A stretch of 64,000 nucleotides of DNA from Faecalibacillus intestinalis (GCF_003024685.1 NZ_PYLQ01000008.1:1-64000); one strand, 5' to 3'. Counted from the stretch's first letter, positions 53,016 to 62,870 are shown. Notes: generated by a model from the letters alone, not told the origin. Made by a program: numbers and translations.

Positions 53016-53508
53016 AAAATTATGCTATCTTTCTTTGTTTTGTGCAATTGCAATTGTTTTAAGTTATATTGAAACACTATTTCCTTTTTATCTAGGAATT
53101 CCAGGAGCTAAGATAGGTCTTGCTAATGTTGTTACCCTTACGTTGCTTTTATGTTTTGGTTTTAAAGAAGCTTTAATTGTTTTATTACTTAGAATTATGA
53201 TTGTAGCTATGGCTTTTACAAATCTTTATACGTTTCTTTATAGTTTAGCAGGTGGTATTTTATCATTATTCATAATGTTTATATTTAATAAAATAAAACT
53301 ATTTTCACATCTTATTATTTCAATTATGGGTGGTGTATTTCATAATATTGGACAACTACTCGTTGCTATGTGTTTCTTTAATTCTTCTGTATTTATTTAT
53401 TATTTACCCTATTTAATGTTATTTGGTATTTTATCAGGGGTAGGTATCGGAATGATAGGTGAACTAATCTACTTAAAAATAGGTCAAAGAATTACCAAAA
53501 TGGGGTGA
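52999..53508 (+). CDS. Gx transporter family/heptaprenyl diphosphate synthase component I-like membrane protein (EetB-like)
   Basis: A 169-residue protein with about five membrane helices. FPFYLGIPGAKIGLANVVTL is the family signature and MGGVFHNIGQLLVA a second. Similar to EetB of extracellular electron transfer loci and to ECF S-component-like proteins. In many genomes a polyprenyl synthetase follows; here there is debris instead. Confidence 0.8.
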   Translation: MEKSIRKLCYLSLFCAIAIVLSYIETLFPFYLGIPGAKIGLANVVTLTLLLCFGFKEALIVLLLRIMIVAMAFTNLYTFLYSLAGGILSLFIMFIFNKIKLFSHLIISIMGGVFHNIGQLLVAMCFFNSSVFIYYLPYLMLFGILSGVGIGMIGELIYLKIGQRITKMG

Positions 53509-53513
53509 AAATC

Positions 53514-53600
53514 ATGTCAATTATTCAAAAATTAGAAACAATACATTTATTAACTTCCCAAAAGTAAGTAGCAAACTTTATACTTGATAAGAAGGTGATA
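53514..53600 (+). pseudogene. N-terminal remnant of an RpiR-family regulator gene
   Basis: ATG 53514 encodes MSIIQKLETIHLLTSQK, a stop, then in the same frame VANFILDKK. This matches the beginning of RpiR proteins (LTxSEKKVANFIL). A single substitution (AAA to TAA) explains the stop. The frame then runs into the GGDEF remnant; the rest of the regulator is gone. RBS GGGGTG. Confidence 0.6.
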
Positions 53601-54261
53601 CAAGACAAAAAGAAAGTATTCAATCTTTTAGAATATATTATTTATTGGTCTTTATTTTATTAGTTATAGGAGCAATATTGATTCAAAGTTTCTTTGCTAA
53701 ACAGATAACTTTTCTTATTCAAAAAGAAATACAAGCTTTTGAACAAATCAAACGTACACAAGACTATTCAATTAGATTAGAAATCAATCAAAAAGATGAA
53801 TTTAGTAAACTTGCTATAAGTATTAATGAATTATTAGATTACATAGAAAAAGAAAAAAATCGAGATCAAGAAAAACAAAAAATATTGCAAGCTCAAGCAG
53901 AAAAAGATGGACAAATTACTTTAGGGTTTTTAGATATTGATCATTTTAAAGATTTTAATACTTATTTTGGACATCAAGTTGGAGATAAGGTACTTCAATT
54001 TGTATCGGCTGTTTTAAAAGAACAACTTAAAGGTAAAATAGGGCGTGTTGGTGGAGATGAATTTATTTTTTGTTTTGTTGGTAAAAAGAGATGAATAGAC
54101 TTCTTCAATTATTAAAAAGTGGTTTTTATGATAATAATAGTCAACAAACTATCTCAGTATCTTGCAGTATATGTATTGCTATTATGAAAGGTAAGGATGC
54201 AGATTATACAGAATTAATTCGTTTAGGAGATAAGTCTATGTATGAAGCAAAGGATGTATGA
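53595..54261 (+). pseudogene. Broken diguanylate cyclase (HAMP-GGDEF) gene
   Basis: The first frame carries a membrane helix (LVIGAILIQSFFAKQI), a HAMP-like linker and part of a GGDEF domain. After AQAEKDG about 30 residues of the usual domain are missing before FLDIDHFKDFNTYFGHQVG. RVGGDEFIFCF is intact, but the frame closes at 54094 and continues one frame over (MNRLLQLLK...GDKSMYEAKDV) to 54261. The original start and sensor are missing. It would not make c-di-GMP. Confidence 0.75.
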
Positions 54262-54292
54262 AGAAAATCTTTCATTATTAATGAATTGGATT

Positions 54293-54321
54293 AAAAGCGA
54301 ACTTAAATTTCGCTTTTTTTT
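54293..54321 (+). terminator. Terminator after the diguanylate cyclase remnant
   Basis: AAAAGCGAA (54293-54301) pairs with TTCGCTTTT (54309-54317), then T residues. Confidence 0.9.
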
Positions 54322-54421
54322 GTTATTTTAAATAAAAACCGAAATCTTATACCATAGTTTATAACCGTTCTTTTAATATATTAAAGTAATATATAAAATA
54401 AAAAAACGAGGAAGTTAAAAG

Positions 54422-54811
54422 ATGAATAAAGATTTTTTATGGGGTGGAACAAGTGCTGCTAATCAATATGAAGGAGGTTATGATGTAAGAAAAAATCATG
54501 AACAAGCTATTCATAAAATTACAAAATATATGCAAGAACAAGGCGCTATTATTGATAAGTGTTGTCGAAGTAAAGATGATTTTTTAAAGGAAGGAGATAT
54601 ACTTGTTCAAAATTGCACCTCAAACAATGCAAAGATTAAAAGAACACTATATTGAACTTTTACCACAAAATATTCAAGAAAAGAAAATGAAAGAATGGGT
54701 CAAACATTATAAAAATAATATATTAGTTTATTGTAATGGTTGTGAAAAAGGACTTAAAATAGGTGGTATAGAACGATTCATTTAGTAGAATTATTAGCAG
54801 AAAATTTATAA
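54422..54811 (+). pseudogene. Fused debris: start of a GH1 6-phospho-beta-glucosidase joined to a cysteine-rich Fe-S protein end
   Basis: ATG 54422 encodes MNKDFLWGGTSAANQYEGGYD, the start of a GH1 enzyme, then abruptly HEQAIHKITKYM. After that the sequence is like CCG-domain Fe-S proteins: IIDKCCRSKDDFLKEGDILV, NCPQTMQRLKEHY, VYCNGCEKGLKIGG, IHLVELLAENL. Two frameshifts (near 54617 and 54772) break the second part. A deletion fused two genes and decay continued. An intact GH1 gene lies at 57083. Confidence 0.65.
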
Positions 54812-54863
54812 AAATAAAAAAATGTGTTAAAATAATATCATCATATGATATAGAGGAGTAGTT

Positions 54864-55664
54864 ATGGATACAAATTCAGTATTATCAATATTATTAAGAT
54901 ATGTTAATGGTCAATATAAAAAAGATACAAATTATGATATAGCACTAGCTCTTTTAACACATTATAGTGAGATTCCTAAAAAAACAATTAATGAAATATC
55001 AGATTTATGCTATGTTTCACCAGCATCAATTTCACGTTTTGTTAAACTTATTGGATTTCATTCTTTTCAAGAATTTAAAAACGCCTGTTTGAATACATTG
55101 GATATTTCAAAAACTGATTATTCTCCTAAAGTGATAAAAGCAAATAAAAATGATGTTAAGGAAATTCTTCAGCATTATACAAATCGTGTAATAAATAATA
55201 TTCAATTTTCTTATGATCATCTTGATTTTGAACAATTAGATCGTATTTGTTCTTATATACACGATAGTGATGACGTTTTAATTCTTGGATTAGAGTTTTC
55301 AACTTTACTAGCTCAACATGTACAAAATCGTTTTGCTTTAATGAATAAGTATATTTCTGTAGCTATTTCTAATGAAGAACAGTTAGAAAGTGCACATGAT
55401 TTAAAAGAAGGTAGTACTGTTATTATTTTAAGTGTTGAAGGTGGCTATTTTTATCGTCATAATGAAGTTATACAAATTCTTCTTGAAAAGAAAGTTAAAC
55501 TTGTTGTTTTAACAATGAATGAACATCAAAAAATGATAAATGAATTTATTGATCGAGAAGTTATTTTATGCAGTCAAGATAATACAAATACTGAATCTCG
55601 CATATCATTACTTTATACACTAGAAATAATCATCATGTATTATTGTATTTATTTTACTTATTAA
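54864..55664 (+). CDS. RpiR/MurR family transcriptional regulator
   Basis: A 266-residue regulator with an N-terminal HTH_6 (INEISDLCYVSPASISRFVKLIGFHSFQEFK) and SIS domain (VLILGLEFSTLLAQHVQNRF, STVIILSVEGGYFYRH). GAGGAG lies upstream. It is followed by a terminator and then by the PTS-GH1-GH3 operon in the same direction, which it probably controls in response to a sugar phosphate. Confidence 0.88.
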   Translation: MDTNSVLSILLRYVNGQYKKDTNYDIALALLTHYSEIPKKTINEISDLCYVSPASISRFVKLIGFHSFQEFKNACLNTLDISKTDYSPKVIKANKNDVKEILQHYTNRVINNIQFSYDHLDFEQLDRICSYIHDSDDVLILGLEFSTLLAQHVQNRFALMNKYISVAISNEEQLESAHDLKEGSTVIILSVEGGYFYRHNEVIQILLEKKVKLVVLTMNEHQKMINEFIDREVILCSQDNTNTESRISLLYTLEIIIMYYCIYFTY

Positions 55665-55682
55665 TAAAATTTTCAGATTATG

Positions 55683-55721
55683 AAAACCAGTGTTTATTTT
55701 TGAAAATAGCACTGGTTTTTT
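55683..55721 (+). terminator. Terminator of the RpiR gene
   Basis: AAAACCAGTG (55683-55692) pairs with CACTGGTTTT (55710-55719), then T. Confidence 0.9.
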
Positions 55722-55800
55722 GATGACTTATTTTTTTCTTTTTCTTGTTATACTCAATGTAGACAAAGGCCAATGTCAGATACATAAAGGAGAATAGGAA

Positions 55801-57090
55801 ATGGAAAAATTAATATCTATTATAGAAAAAACACTTGTTCCAGTTGCTAATAAATTATCACAAAACAAATATTTAAATGCAATTAGTGGTGGATGTATGT
55901 CTACTCTTGGAATAATCATGTTAGGTGCAGTTTTTACAATTTTAACGAATATTTCATGGCAACCTTATACAGATTTACTTGCTAAAACAGGGTTAGGTCA
56001 GTTATTTACAGGAGTTCAAAATGTTACTACAAATTTATTAGCTGTTTATATGGCTTTTGCAGTAGGATATCGTGGAGCAACTGTATTTGGAAATAAAAAA
56101 TATACTTTAACATCAGGTTTTTTATCTTTATTTGCTTATATGTTACTTATTCCATTAGATAGTACAACTTTAGCAGATAGTGGAATTAGTTTCTTTAATA
56201 CAGCTTATTTAGGAACAAAAGGAGTTTTCGTAGCATTACTTGCAGGACTAGTGGTTTCTAGATTATTAGCTTTAATTACTGAAAAAAATATTGTTATTAA
56301 ATTACCTGATTCTGTACCAGAAATGGTCAGTGAATCTTTATCATCTTTATTAGCAGGAGTTATCATTACCATTGTATTTTTAGTATTAAGAGCGTTATTT
56401 GCAATGACAGCTTATGGAAATGCAACTGATTGCATTTATACAATTATTCAAACACCGCTTCAATCATTAACAGGGAATTTACCTGCATTTATCATTATTA
56501 TTTTAATTGCACAATTATTATGGTTCTTTGGAATTCATGGATCAATGACAGTATTACCTATTTTATTTCCAATTTGGCTTAGTTATATTGGAGATAACAC
56601 AGCAGCCATGGCTGCAGGGAAAGCAATTCCTCATGTATTAAATATTGGATTATGGGATTTAGCTAATTTAGGTGGTTCAGGTGCTACAATTGGTCTTGTT
56701 ATTTTAATGTTCTTTAAAGCTAAAAGTGAACAATATAAATCATTTGGAAAACTAACATTACCATGTGGAATCTTTAGTGTTAATGAACCTGTTATTTTTG
56801 GATTACCAGTTATTTTAAATCCAATTATGCTTATTCCTTTTATTCTTTGTCCAATTGTTTTGGTTTGTTTAGGATATGCATTAATTCAATTTGGAATTGT
56901 GACCGCTCCAATTGGAATTTTAGGATTGGGTTCAATGCCACCACTTATTTCAGGAATTATGCAAGGTAGTTTATCTTGGGGTATTTTCCAATTAGTTGCT
57001 GTTGTTATTTCGATTATTATTTATTATCCATTCTTTAAAACACTTGATAATCAAGCATTAATGAATGAAAAAGGAGATCAACATGCATAA
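55801..57090 (+). CDS. PTS lactose/cellobiose-family EIIC permease
   Basis: A 429-residue membrane permease, third of its type in the window. Marks include PVANKLSQNKYLNAISGGCM, LWFFGIHGSMTV, LGGSGATIGLVIL and FSVNEPVIFGLPVILNP, ending YYPFFKTLDNQ. The stop overlaps the GH1 start by 8 bases. The GH1 and GH3 partners suggest a beta-glucoside. No EIIA or EIIB is nearby. Confidence 0.93.
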   Translation: MEKLISIIEKTLVPVANKLSQNKYLNAISGGCMSTLGIIMLGAVFTILTNISWQPYTDLLAKTGLGQLFTGVQNVTTNLLAVYMAFAVGYRGATVFGNKKYTLTSGFLSLFAYMLLIPLDSTTLADSGISFFNTAYLGTKGVFVALLAGLVVSRLLALITEKNIVIKLPDSVPEMVSESLSSLLAGVIITIVFLVLRALFAMTAYGNATDCIYTIIQTPLQSLTGNLPAFIIIILIAQLLWFFGIHGSMTVLPILFPIWLSYIGDNTAAMAAGKAIPHVLNIGLWDLANLGGSGATIGLVILMFFKAKSEQYKSFGKLTLPCGIFSVNEPVIFGLPVILNPIMLIPFILCPIVLVCLGYALIQFGIVTAPIGILGLGSMPPLISGIMQGSLSWGIFQLVAVVISIIIYYPFFKTLDNQALMNEKGDQHA

Positions 57091-58450
57091 ATTTTTATGG
57101 GGTGCTTCAACCAGTGGCTTTCAAGTAGAAGGAGGCTACAATTTAGGTGGTAAGGGACTTTCAACAACAGATGTACGTCATGTTAAAGAAGGTATTGCTG
57201 ATACAAAAGTAGCAAGTGATCATTATCATCATTTTAAAGAAGATATTCTTTTGATGAAAGAATTGGGATTAAAAGCATATCGTTTCTCTTTTTGTTGGGC
57301 AAGAATTATGCCAGATGGACATCATGTCAATCAAGAGGGTCTTGAATTTTATGATCAAATTATTCAATTATGTTTAGAAAATGATATTGAACCGATTCCA
57401 ACACTTTATCATTTTGAAATGCCTCAAGCATTAGTTGACGAATTTGGTGGTTGGAAAAGTAGAAAATGTATCGATGCTTTTGTTGAATATGCTAAAATCT
57501 GCTTTCAAAAATGGCAAGGTACGATCAAGCATTGGGTGACAATCAATGAACAATTGATTGCTATGGCAGCAAGTGATCTAAATGGAAATCATGAAAATGA
57601 TAAAGTATTACAAACAAAAAATATGTATCAAATGTCATATCATGCTTCATTAGCAGAAAAGAAAGTAATGAAATTACTTAAAGAAATTGATGTAAATGCA
57701 AAAATTGGTGTCGTAAATGCTGTTCAAAATGTTTATCCATATAGTTCATCTCCTGAAGATGTTTTAGCAGCAATGGATGCTGAGGAATTAATGATGTATA
57801 TGCTTTTAGATATGTCTGTTAAAGGAAGTTATTCATTTAGAGTAAAAAGTATTTTAAAGAATATGGATTGTTATCCAGTTCAAGAAAAAGGGGATGATGA
57901 AATTCTCAAATCTTCTAAACCAGATTTTATAGGAATAAACTATTATTCATCTATTTGTGTAAAAGAAAACAAAGAACATCGTATTAATTATCAATTACCG
58001 CCATTTTTTAGAAGTTCTATGTTTGAAGTTTGTCCTAATGAACATTTAAAGAAAACAAAATGGATGTCTAATGGAATAGATCCATTAGGAATTAGAAGTA
58101 TTATCTATAAAATTTATAATCGTTATGCTTTACCTATTATTATTACTGAAAATGGTATGGCTTATAGTGATGTATTAGAAAATAATAGAGTTCATGATAC
58201 TTATCGTATTGAATATCTTTCAGCCCATATTAAAGAAGTATTACGTGCAAAAGAAGAAGGATATCCTGTTTTTGGATATTGTCCATGGTCGTTTATTGAT
58301 GTTGTTAGTTCACACCAAGGTTTTTCAAAAAGATATGGTCTAGTTTATGTCAATCGCACAGATCAAGATATTATGGATTGTAAACGTTATAAGAAAGATT
58401 CTTTTTATTGGTATAAAGAAATTATTGAAAGAAATGGAGAAAATATATGA
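57083..58450 (+). CDS. GH1 family 6-phospho-beta-glucosidase
   Basis: A 455-residue cytoplasmic enzyme that cleaves phosphorylated beta-glucosides delivered by the PTS. FLWGASTSGFQVEGGYN is the GH1 start; the acid/base glutamate is in HWVTINEQ and the nucleophile in IIITENGMAYS. NEQ replaces the usual NEP. Start 57083 was chosen for its AAAGGAG site. ATGA overlap with the GH3 gene. Confidence 0.93.
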   Translation: MHKFLWGASTSGFQVEGGYNLGGKGLSTTDVRHVKEGIADTKVASDHYHHFKEDILLMKELGLKAYRFSFCWARIMPDGHHVNQEGLEFYDQIIQLCLENDIEPIPTLYHFEMPQALVDEFGGWKSRKCIDAFVEYAKICFQKWQGTIKHWVTINEQLIAMAASDLNGNHENDKVLQTKNMYQMSYHASLAEKKVMKLLKEIDVNAKIGVVNAVQNVYPYSSSPEDVLAAMDAEELMMYMLLDMSVKGSYSFRVKSILKNMDCYPVQEKGDDEILKSSKPDFIGINYYSSICVKENKEHRINYQLPPFFRSSMFEVCPNEHLKKTKWMSNGIDPLGIRSIIYKIYNRYALPIIITENGMAYSDVLENNRVHDTYRIEYLSAHIKEVLRAKEEGYPVFGYCPWSFIDVVSSHQGFSKRYGLVYVNRTDQDIMDCKRYKKDSFYWYKEIIERNGENI

Positions 58451-60135
58451 TAGATTTATCAACAAATCCATTTAATTTAAATGATGAACAAATTCAAAAA
58501 GTTACTAAGATATGTAATGATATGACATTAGATGAAAAAATAGGACAAATCTTTTGTCCTATAGGTAATGTTCAAGATGAAAAAGAAATAGACGAATTCA
58601 TTCAAAAATATAAACCAGGAGCAATGATGTATCGCCCACTTCCTTCAAAAGAGATAAAAAGAATTCATCATAGACTTCAAAGCCAAAGTAAAATACCATT
58701 ATTATTGGCTGCTAATTTAGAAAGTGGGGGAAATGGCATTTGCCTTGATGGTACATATTTTGCTAGACAAATGTCTGTTGCTGCTACTAATCAAGAAAAA
58801 TTTGCTTATGATTTAGGAATGATTGCAGGTAAAGAGGCACACGCAGTAGGATGTAACTGGTCATTTGCTCCTATTGTTGATATTGATTATAATTTTTTGA
58901 ATCCTATTACAAATATTAGAACTTATGGTTCAAATCAAGAAACAATTATTAAATTTGCTGATTGTCAAATTGAAGCACTTAAAGAAAACCATATTTTACC
59001 TTGTATTAAACACTTCCCAGGAGATGGCGTGGATATGAGAGATCAGCATCTATTAAGTAGTGTAAATGATTTAACCGTTAATAAGTGGAATAATAGTTAT
59101 GGAAAAATATATCAACATTTTATTAATAATGGAATAGGTTCAATCATGGTTGGGCATATCTTATTACCTCATTATATTAAAGAAATAAATCCTGAATGCA
59201 ATGAAGAAGACTATATGCCAGCAAGTTTATCAAAAGAGATTTTAACAGTGTTATTAAGAAACAAATTAGGATTTAATGGATTAGTTGTAACAGATGCTAC
59301 AGCAATGATTGGGTTTAATGTAGCTATGTCTAGATCAAAAGCATTACCTCTATGTATTGAAAGAGGTTGTGATATGATTTTATTTAATAAAAATATCGAT
59401 GAAGACTACATGTTTATAAAAAATGGTTTAAAAGAAGGACTTTTATCTCAAAAAAGATTAGATGAAGCTGTTTTAAGAATTATTGGTACAAAGATGGCAA
59501 ATGGCTTGTTTGATCATAGTGAGGTAGAAGAATCTGAAAAGATTGTAGGTTGTATCGAACATCAAAGCTTAGCAAAAGAATGCGCTAAACAAGCTATTAC
59601 TTTAGTTAAAGAACAAAAAGGTGTTTTACCATTAACAAGTGATAAATACAAAAAAATTAGAATATATAATCTAACTGATCAAGATAATGGTGGTTTTAAA
59701 GAAGAAGGAACACAACTATCACTAACCAATTTATTACAAAAAGAGGGATTCAATGTTTATGAATTTGATACAAAACGTTTAGATTTTCAAGAGGTATTTG
59801 AAGGTGGTATAAAAGATATCAAAGAAAAATGTGATCTAGTCATTTATGTAGCTAATTATGATACAGCGAGTAATCAAACGACAAGAAGAGTAGAATGGAT
59901 AAAATTAATGGCAGCAAATGCGCCATGGTTTATGCAAGATGTGCCAACTATTTTTGTCTCTCTTGCTAATCCATATCATCTTTTTGATGTACCAATGATA
60001 AAAACTTATATTAATTGTTATACAAACAATGATCAAACATTACAAGTTTTAGTGGATAAGCTTCTTGGAAAAGAAAAATTTGTTGGAAAAAGTCCAGTTG
60101 ATGTCTATTGTGGAAGGTGGGATACAAAAAGATGA
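58447..60135 (+). CDS. GH3 family glycosidase or phosphorylase, NagZ-like
   Basis: A 562-residue protein without signal peptide, so cytoplasmic. The N-terminal TIM barrel has KHFPGDGVDMRDQHLL, with the Asp-x-His dyad loop of NagZ-type enzymes, and the nucleophile in VVTDATAMIGF. A C-terminal GH3 sandwich domain follows (residues about 370-555). Some GH3 enzymes with this dyad use phosphate, giving sugar 1-phosphate. The next gene, beta-phosphoglucomutase, makes that plausible here. Substrate unknown. Confidence 0.85.
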   Translation: MIDLSTNPFNLNDEQIQKVTKICNDMTLDEKIGQIFCPIGNVQDEKEIDEFIQKYKPGAMMYRPLPSKEIKRIHHRLQSQSKIPLLLAANLESGGNGICLDGTYFARQMSVAATNQEKFAYDLGMIAGKEAHAVGCNWSFAPIVDIDYNFLNPITNIRTYGSNQETIIKFADCQIEALKENHILPCIKHFPGDGVDMRDQHLLSSVNDLTVNKWNNSYGKIYQHFINNGIGSIMVGHILLPHYIKEINPECNEEDYMPASLSKEILTVLLRNKLGFNGLVVTDATAMIGFNVAMSRSKALPLCIERGCDMILFNKNIDEDYMFIKNGLKEGLLSQKRLDEAVLRIIGTKMANGLFDHSEVEESEKIVGCIEHQSLAKECAKQAITLVKEQKGVLPLTSDKYKKIRIYNLTDQDNGGFKEEGTQLSLTNLLQKEGFNVYEFDTKRLDFQEVFEGGIKDIKEKCDLVIYVANYDTASNQTTRRVEWIKLMAANAPWFMQDVPTIFVSLANPYHLFDVPMIKTYINCYTNNDQTLQVLVDKLLGKEKFVGKSPVDVYCGRWDTKR

Positions 60136-60764
60136 AAGCCATTATTTTTGATTTAGATGGTGTTATTTGTTCAACAGATCATTATCATTATTTAGCTTGG
60201 AAATCTTTAGCAGATGATTTAAATATTCCTTTTGATGAAAAAGATAATGAACGTTTAAGAGGTGTTTCTAGAATGGAAAGTTTAGATATTATTTTAGAAA
60301 AATCAAAAGAAAACTATTCATTAAAAGAAAAAGAACAATTTGCTGATAGAAAAAATAAGCTTTATCAACAATATTTATTAAAAATGTCTACAAAAGATTT
60401 ATCTAAAGAAGTCAAAGAAACACTAGAACAATTAAGAAAAAAAGGATTAAAACTTGCTATTGGATCTTCAAGTAAAAATACAATGCTTATTTTAAAACAA
60501 CTAGGTTTAGATACTTTCTTTGATGCAATTAGCGATGGAAATTCTATTCAGTATTCAAAACCACATCCAGAGGTTTTCATGAAAGCTGCAGACTTGCTTA
60601 ATATTCCTTATAAAGAATGTTTAGTTGTAGAAGATGCAATTTCAGGATGTTTTGCTGCTAAAAGCGCTTCTATGAATGTAGCAGCTTTATCAAGTGCTTA
60701 TCATTGCACTTTTGCAGATTATCATTTAAATTGTTTTAAAGAATTGTTAGATATTAAGTATTAA
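60132..60764 (+). CDS. pgmB: Beta-phosphoglucomutase (HAD family)
   Basis: A 210-residue HAD phosphatase-fold mutase converting beta-glucose 1-phosphate to glucose 6-phosphate. IIFDLDGVICSTDHYHYLAWK gives the nucleophile Asp and cap start, RGVSRMESL the cap loop, IGSSSKN motif II, and VVEDAISG motif IV. ATG 60132 overlaps the GH3 stop. Such genes normally sit beside a phosphorylase, which bears on the function of the GH3 protein. Confidence 0.93.
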   Translation: MKAIIFDLDGVICSTDHYHYLAWKSLADDLNIPFDEKDNERLRGVSRMESLDIILEKSKENYSLKEKEQFADRKNKLYQQYLLKMSTKDLSKEVKETLEQLRKKGLKLAIGSSSKNTMLILKQLGLDTFFDAISDGNSIQYSKPHPEVFMKAADLLNIPYKECLVVEDAISGCFAAKSASMNVAALSSAYHCTFADYHLNCFKELLDIKY

Positions 60765-60796
60765 GAGTATGTTTTAAGGACATATTCTTTTTTTGT
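60763..60796 (+). terminator. Terminator of the GH1/GH3 operon
   Basis: AAGAGTATGT (60763-60772) pairs with ACATATTCTT (60780-60789), one G-T pair, then T residues. It overlaps the following operator by a few bases. Confidence 0.8.
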
Positions 60797-60809
60797 GATA
60801 TATATCACG
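60794..60809. promoter_or_regulatory. Crp/Fnr-type operator upstream of the broken oxidoreductase
   Basis: TGTGA-TATATA-TCACG: a perfect 14-base palindrome GTGATATATATCAC, 58 bases ahead of the start. It is like the site at 46609 upstream of rnf. The nearby gene 63728-64000 encodes a Crp/Fnr regulator. Confidence 0.55.
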
Positions 60810-60866
60810 GTTTTGTTATTTTTTATTATTTTTCTATTTGTTTGAATAATATGTGGAGGGATATCA

Positions 60867-62856
60867 ATGAACCAATATAAAAACTTATTTGAATCAATAG
60901 AAATTAATGGATTAACATTAGAAAATAGATTAGTCATGACACCTATGGGAACTAATTTTGGTGAACAAAATGGAGAAATGAGTTTTCTACATATGGATTA
61001 TTATGAAAGAAGAGTTCAAGGAGGTTATGAGCTTATGATTGTTGAAAATGCTTGTGTGAAATATCCAGAGGGAAGTAATGGAACTACACAACTTAGAATA
61101 GATGCTGATAATTATATACCAAGACTTTATAAATTATGTGAGACAATTCATCAATATGGAGCTAAAATTGCTATCCAATTAAATCATGCAGGAGCAAGTG
61201 CCTTGGAAAGTCGTATTGGTATGCAACCTGTTTCTGCAAGTAATTTACCAAATAAAGAATGCGGTGCTATTCCAAGAAAATTATCAGTTGAGGAAATTTA
61301 TAGTATCGCTGATGATTATGCAACCTCAGCTAAAAGAGCTCAAACAATAGGTTTTGATGCCATTGAAATACATGCAGGACATTCATATCTAATTTCACAA
61401 TTTTTATCACCACTTACGAATGATAGAACGGATGAATTTGGTGGAAATATAGAAAATCGTGCACGTTTTGCTAAAATATTGTAGAAAAAGTAAGAAAAGT
61501 AGTCGGTCCACGTTTTCCTGTTATTATAAGAATTTCTGCAGATGAATTTTTAGATGGTGGTAATATATTAGAAGATAGCATTGAATGACTTAAATACTTT
61601 GTAAAAGAAGTTGATATGATTGATGTTTCTGCAGGATTAAGTGATTCAATTCATAAACCAATAGATGCTTCATATTATCCTGATGGATGGCGTCGTTATA
61701 TGGCACGTGCTATTAAAGAAGTTTTTCCTGATAAAATAGTCATGACATCAGGAGATATTCGCAATCCTCAAAGTGCTTGTGAAATTCTTGAAAACCAAGA
61801 TACTGATTTAATTGGAATGGGTCGTCAAACAATTGCAAATCCAAGTTGGTCTCATAAAGTCAAAACAGGAAAAATAGATGAAATTCGTCAATGTATTTCT
61901 TGTAATATTGGATGTGCAGGACATCGTATTGGATTAAATAGAACAATCCGTTGTACAGTTAATCCAGATGTTTTCTATGATGATTTTTATAAAAAACAAA
62001 AAGTAAATAAGAAAACGAATGTAGTAGTTATTGGTGGGGGAACAGCAGGACTTGAAGCAGCTTGTACAGCAAGTGAAGTAGGATGTACAACATTTTTAAT
62101 AGAAAAAGAAAAAACTTTAGGTGGCTTAGCTAGACAAATTAGTCAAATACCTGAAAAAACAAGAATAGCTCATTTTCCTAAGTATTTAGAAAAAAGAGCA
62201 GAAAAGTTACACGATTTATTTTAAAAGGAGTAGAAGCAAACGTTGATTTTGTTGATAATTTTAAATCTGATATTGTTGTTGCAACTGGTTCAAAATCAAT
62301 CCTTCCACCAATTAGTGGATTAAAGGAAAATATTGATTTAGATAATCATAAGGTAAGTAGTATTGATAAATTTATGAATCATCTAGATCTTTATCTAGAT
62401 GATACAACCAATAAAGAGATTGTTATTGTTGGTGGAGGAGCAGTAGGATTAGATGTTGCTGAATATTTTGCTAATAGAGGGGCATCACCTACTATTATTG
62501 AAATGATGAATCAAATTGGAAGAGATCTTGATCCTGTTACAAAATCACAAACAAAAGAAATGATGGAAAAACATCATGTAAAACAAATGACACAAACAAA
62601 ATTAAAAGAATTACATGAAAGCTATTTTATTGTAGAAAAAGAAAATCAAGAAATAAAAGTTCCATTTGATTATGGCTTTGTATGTTTAGGAATGAAAGCT
62701 TATAATCCACTTTATTTACAACTTAAAGATTATTATCAAGATAAAAATGGTGATGTTTTAGAAATTGGAGACTGTAAAAGAGCTAGACGTATTATTGAAG
62801 GAACACAAGAGGGAAGAAATATTATTCATTTATTAAAACAAAAAGAATTATTGTAG
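60867..62856 (+). pseudogene. Broken NADH:flavin oxidoreductase/old yellow enzyme family gene (BaiCD/2,4-dienoyl-CoA reductase type)
   Basis: The reconstructed protein of about 660 residues has an FMN TIM barrel (LVMTPMGTNFGEQNG, HAGHSYLISQFLSP, NDRTDEFGG), a cluster motif (CISCNIGC) and a C-terminal FAD/NAD half (VVVIGGGTAGLEAAC, IVIVGGGAVGLDVAEYFA). It is interrupted by a one-base deletion near 61480, an in-frame TGA at 61586-61588, and a second one-base deletion near 62219. AGGGA site precedes the ATG. It would have reduced an enoate-like substrate with NADH. Confidence 0.88.
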
Positions 62857-62870
62857 AGGGGAAAATAAAA

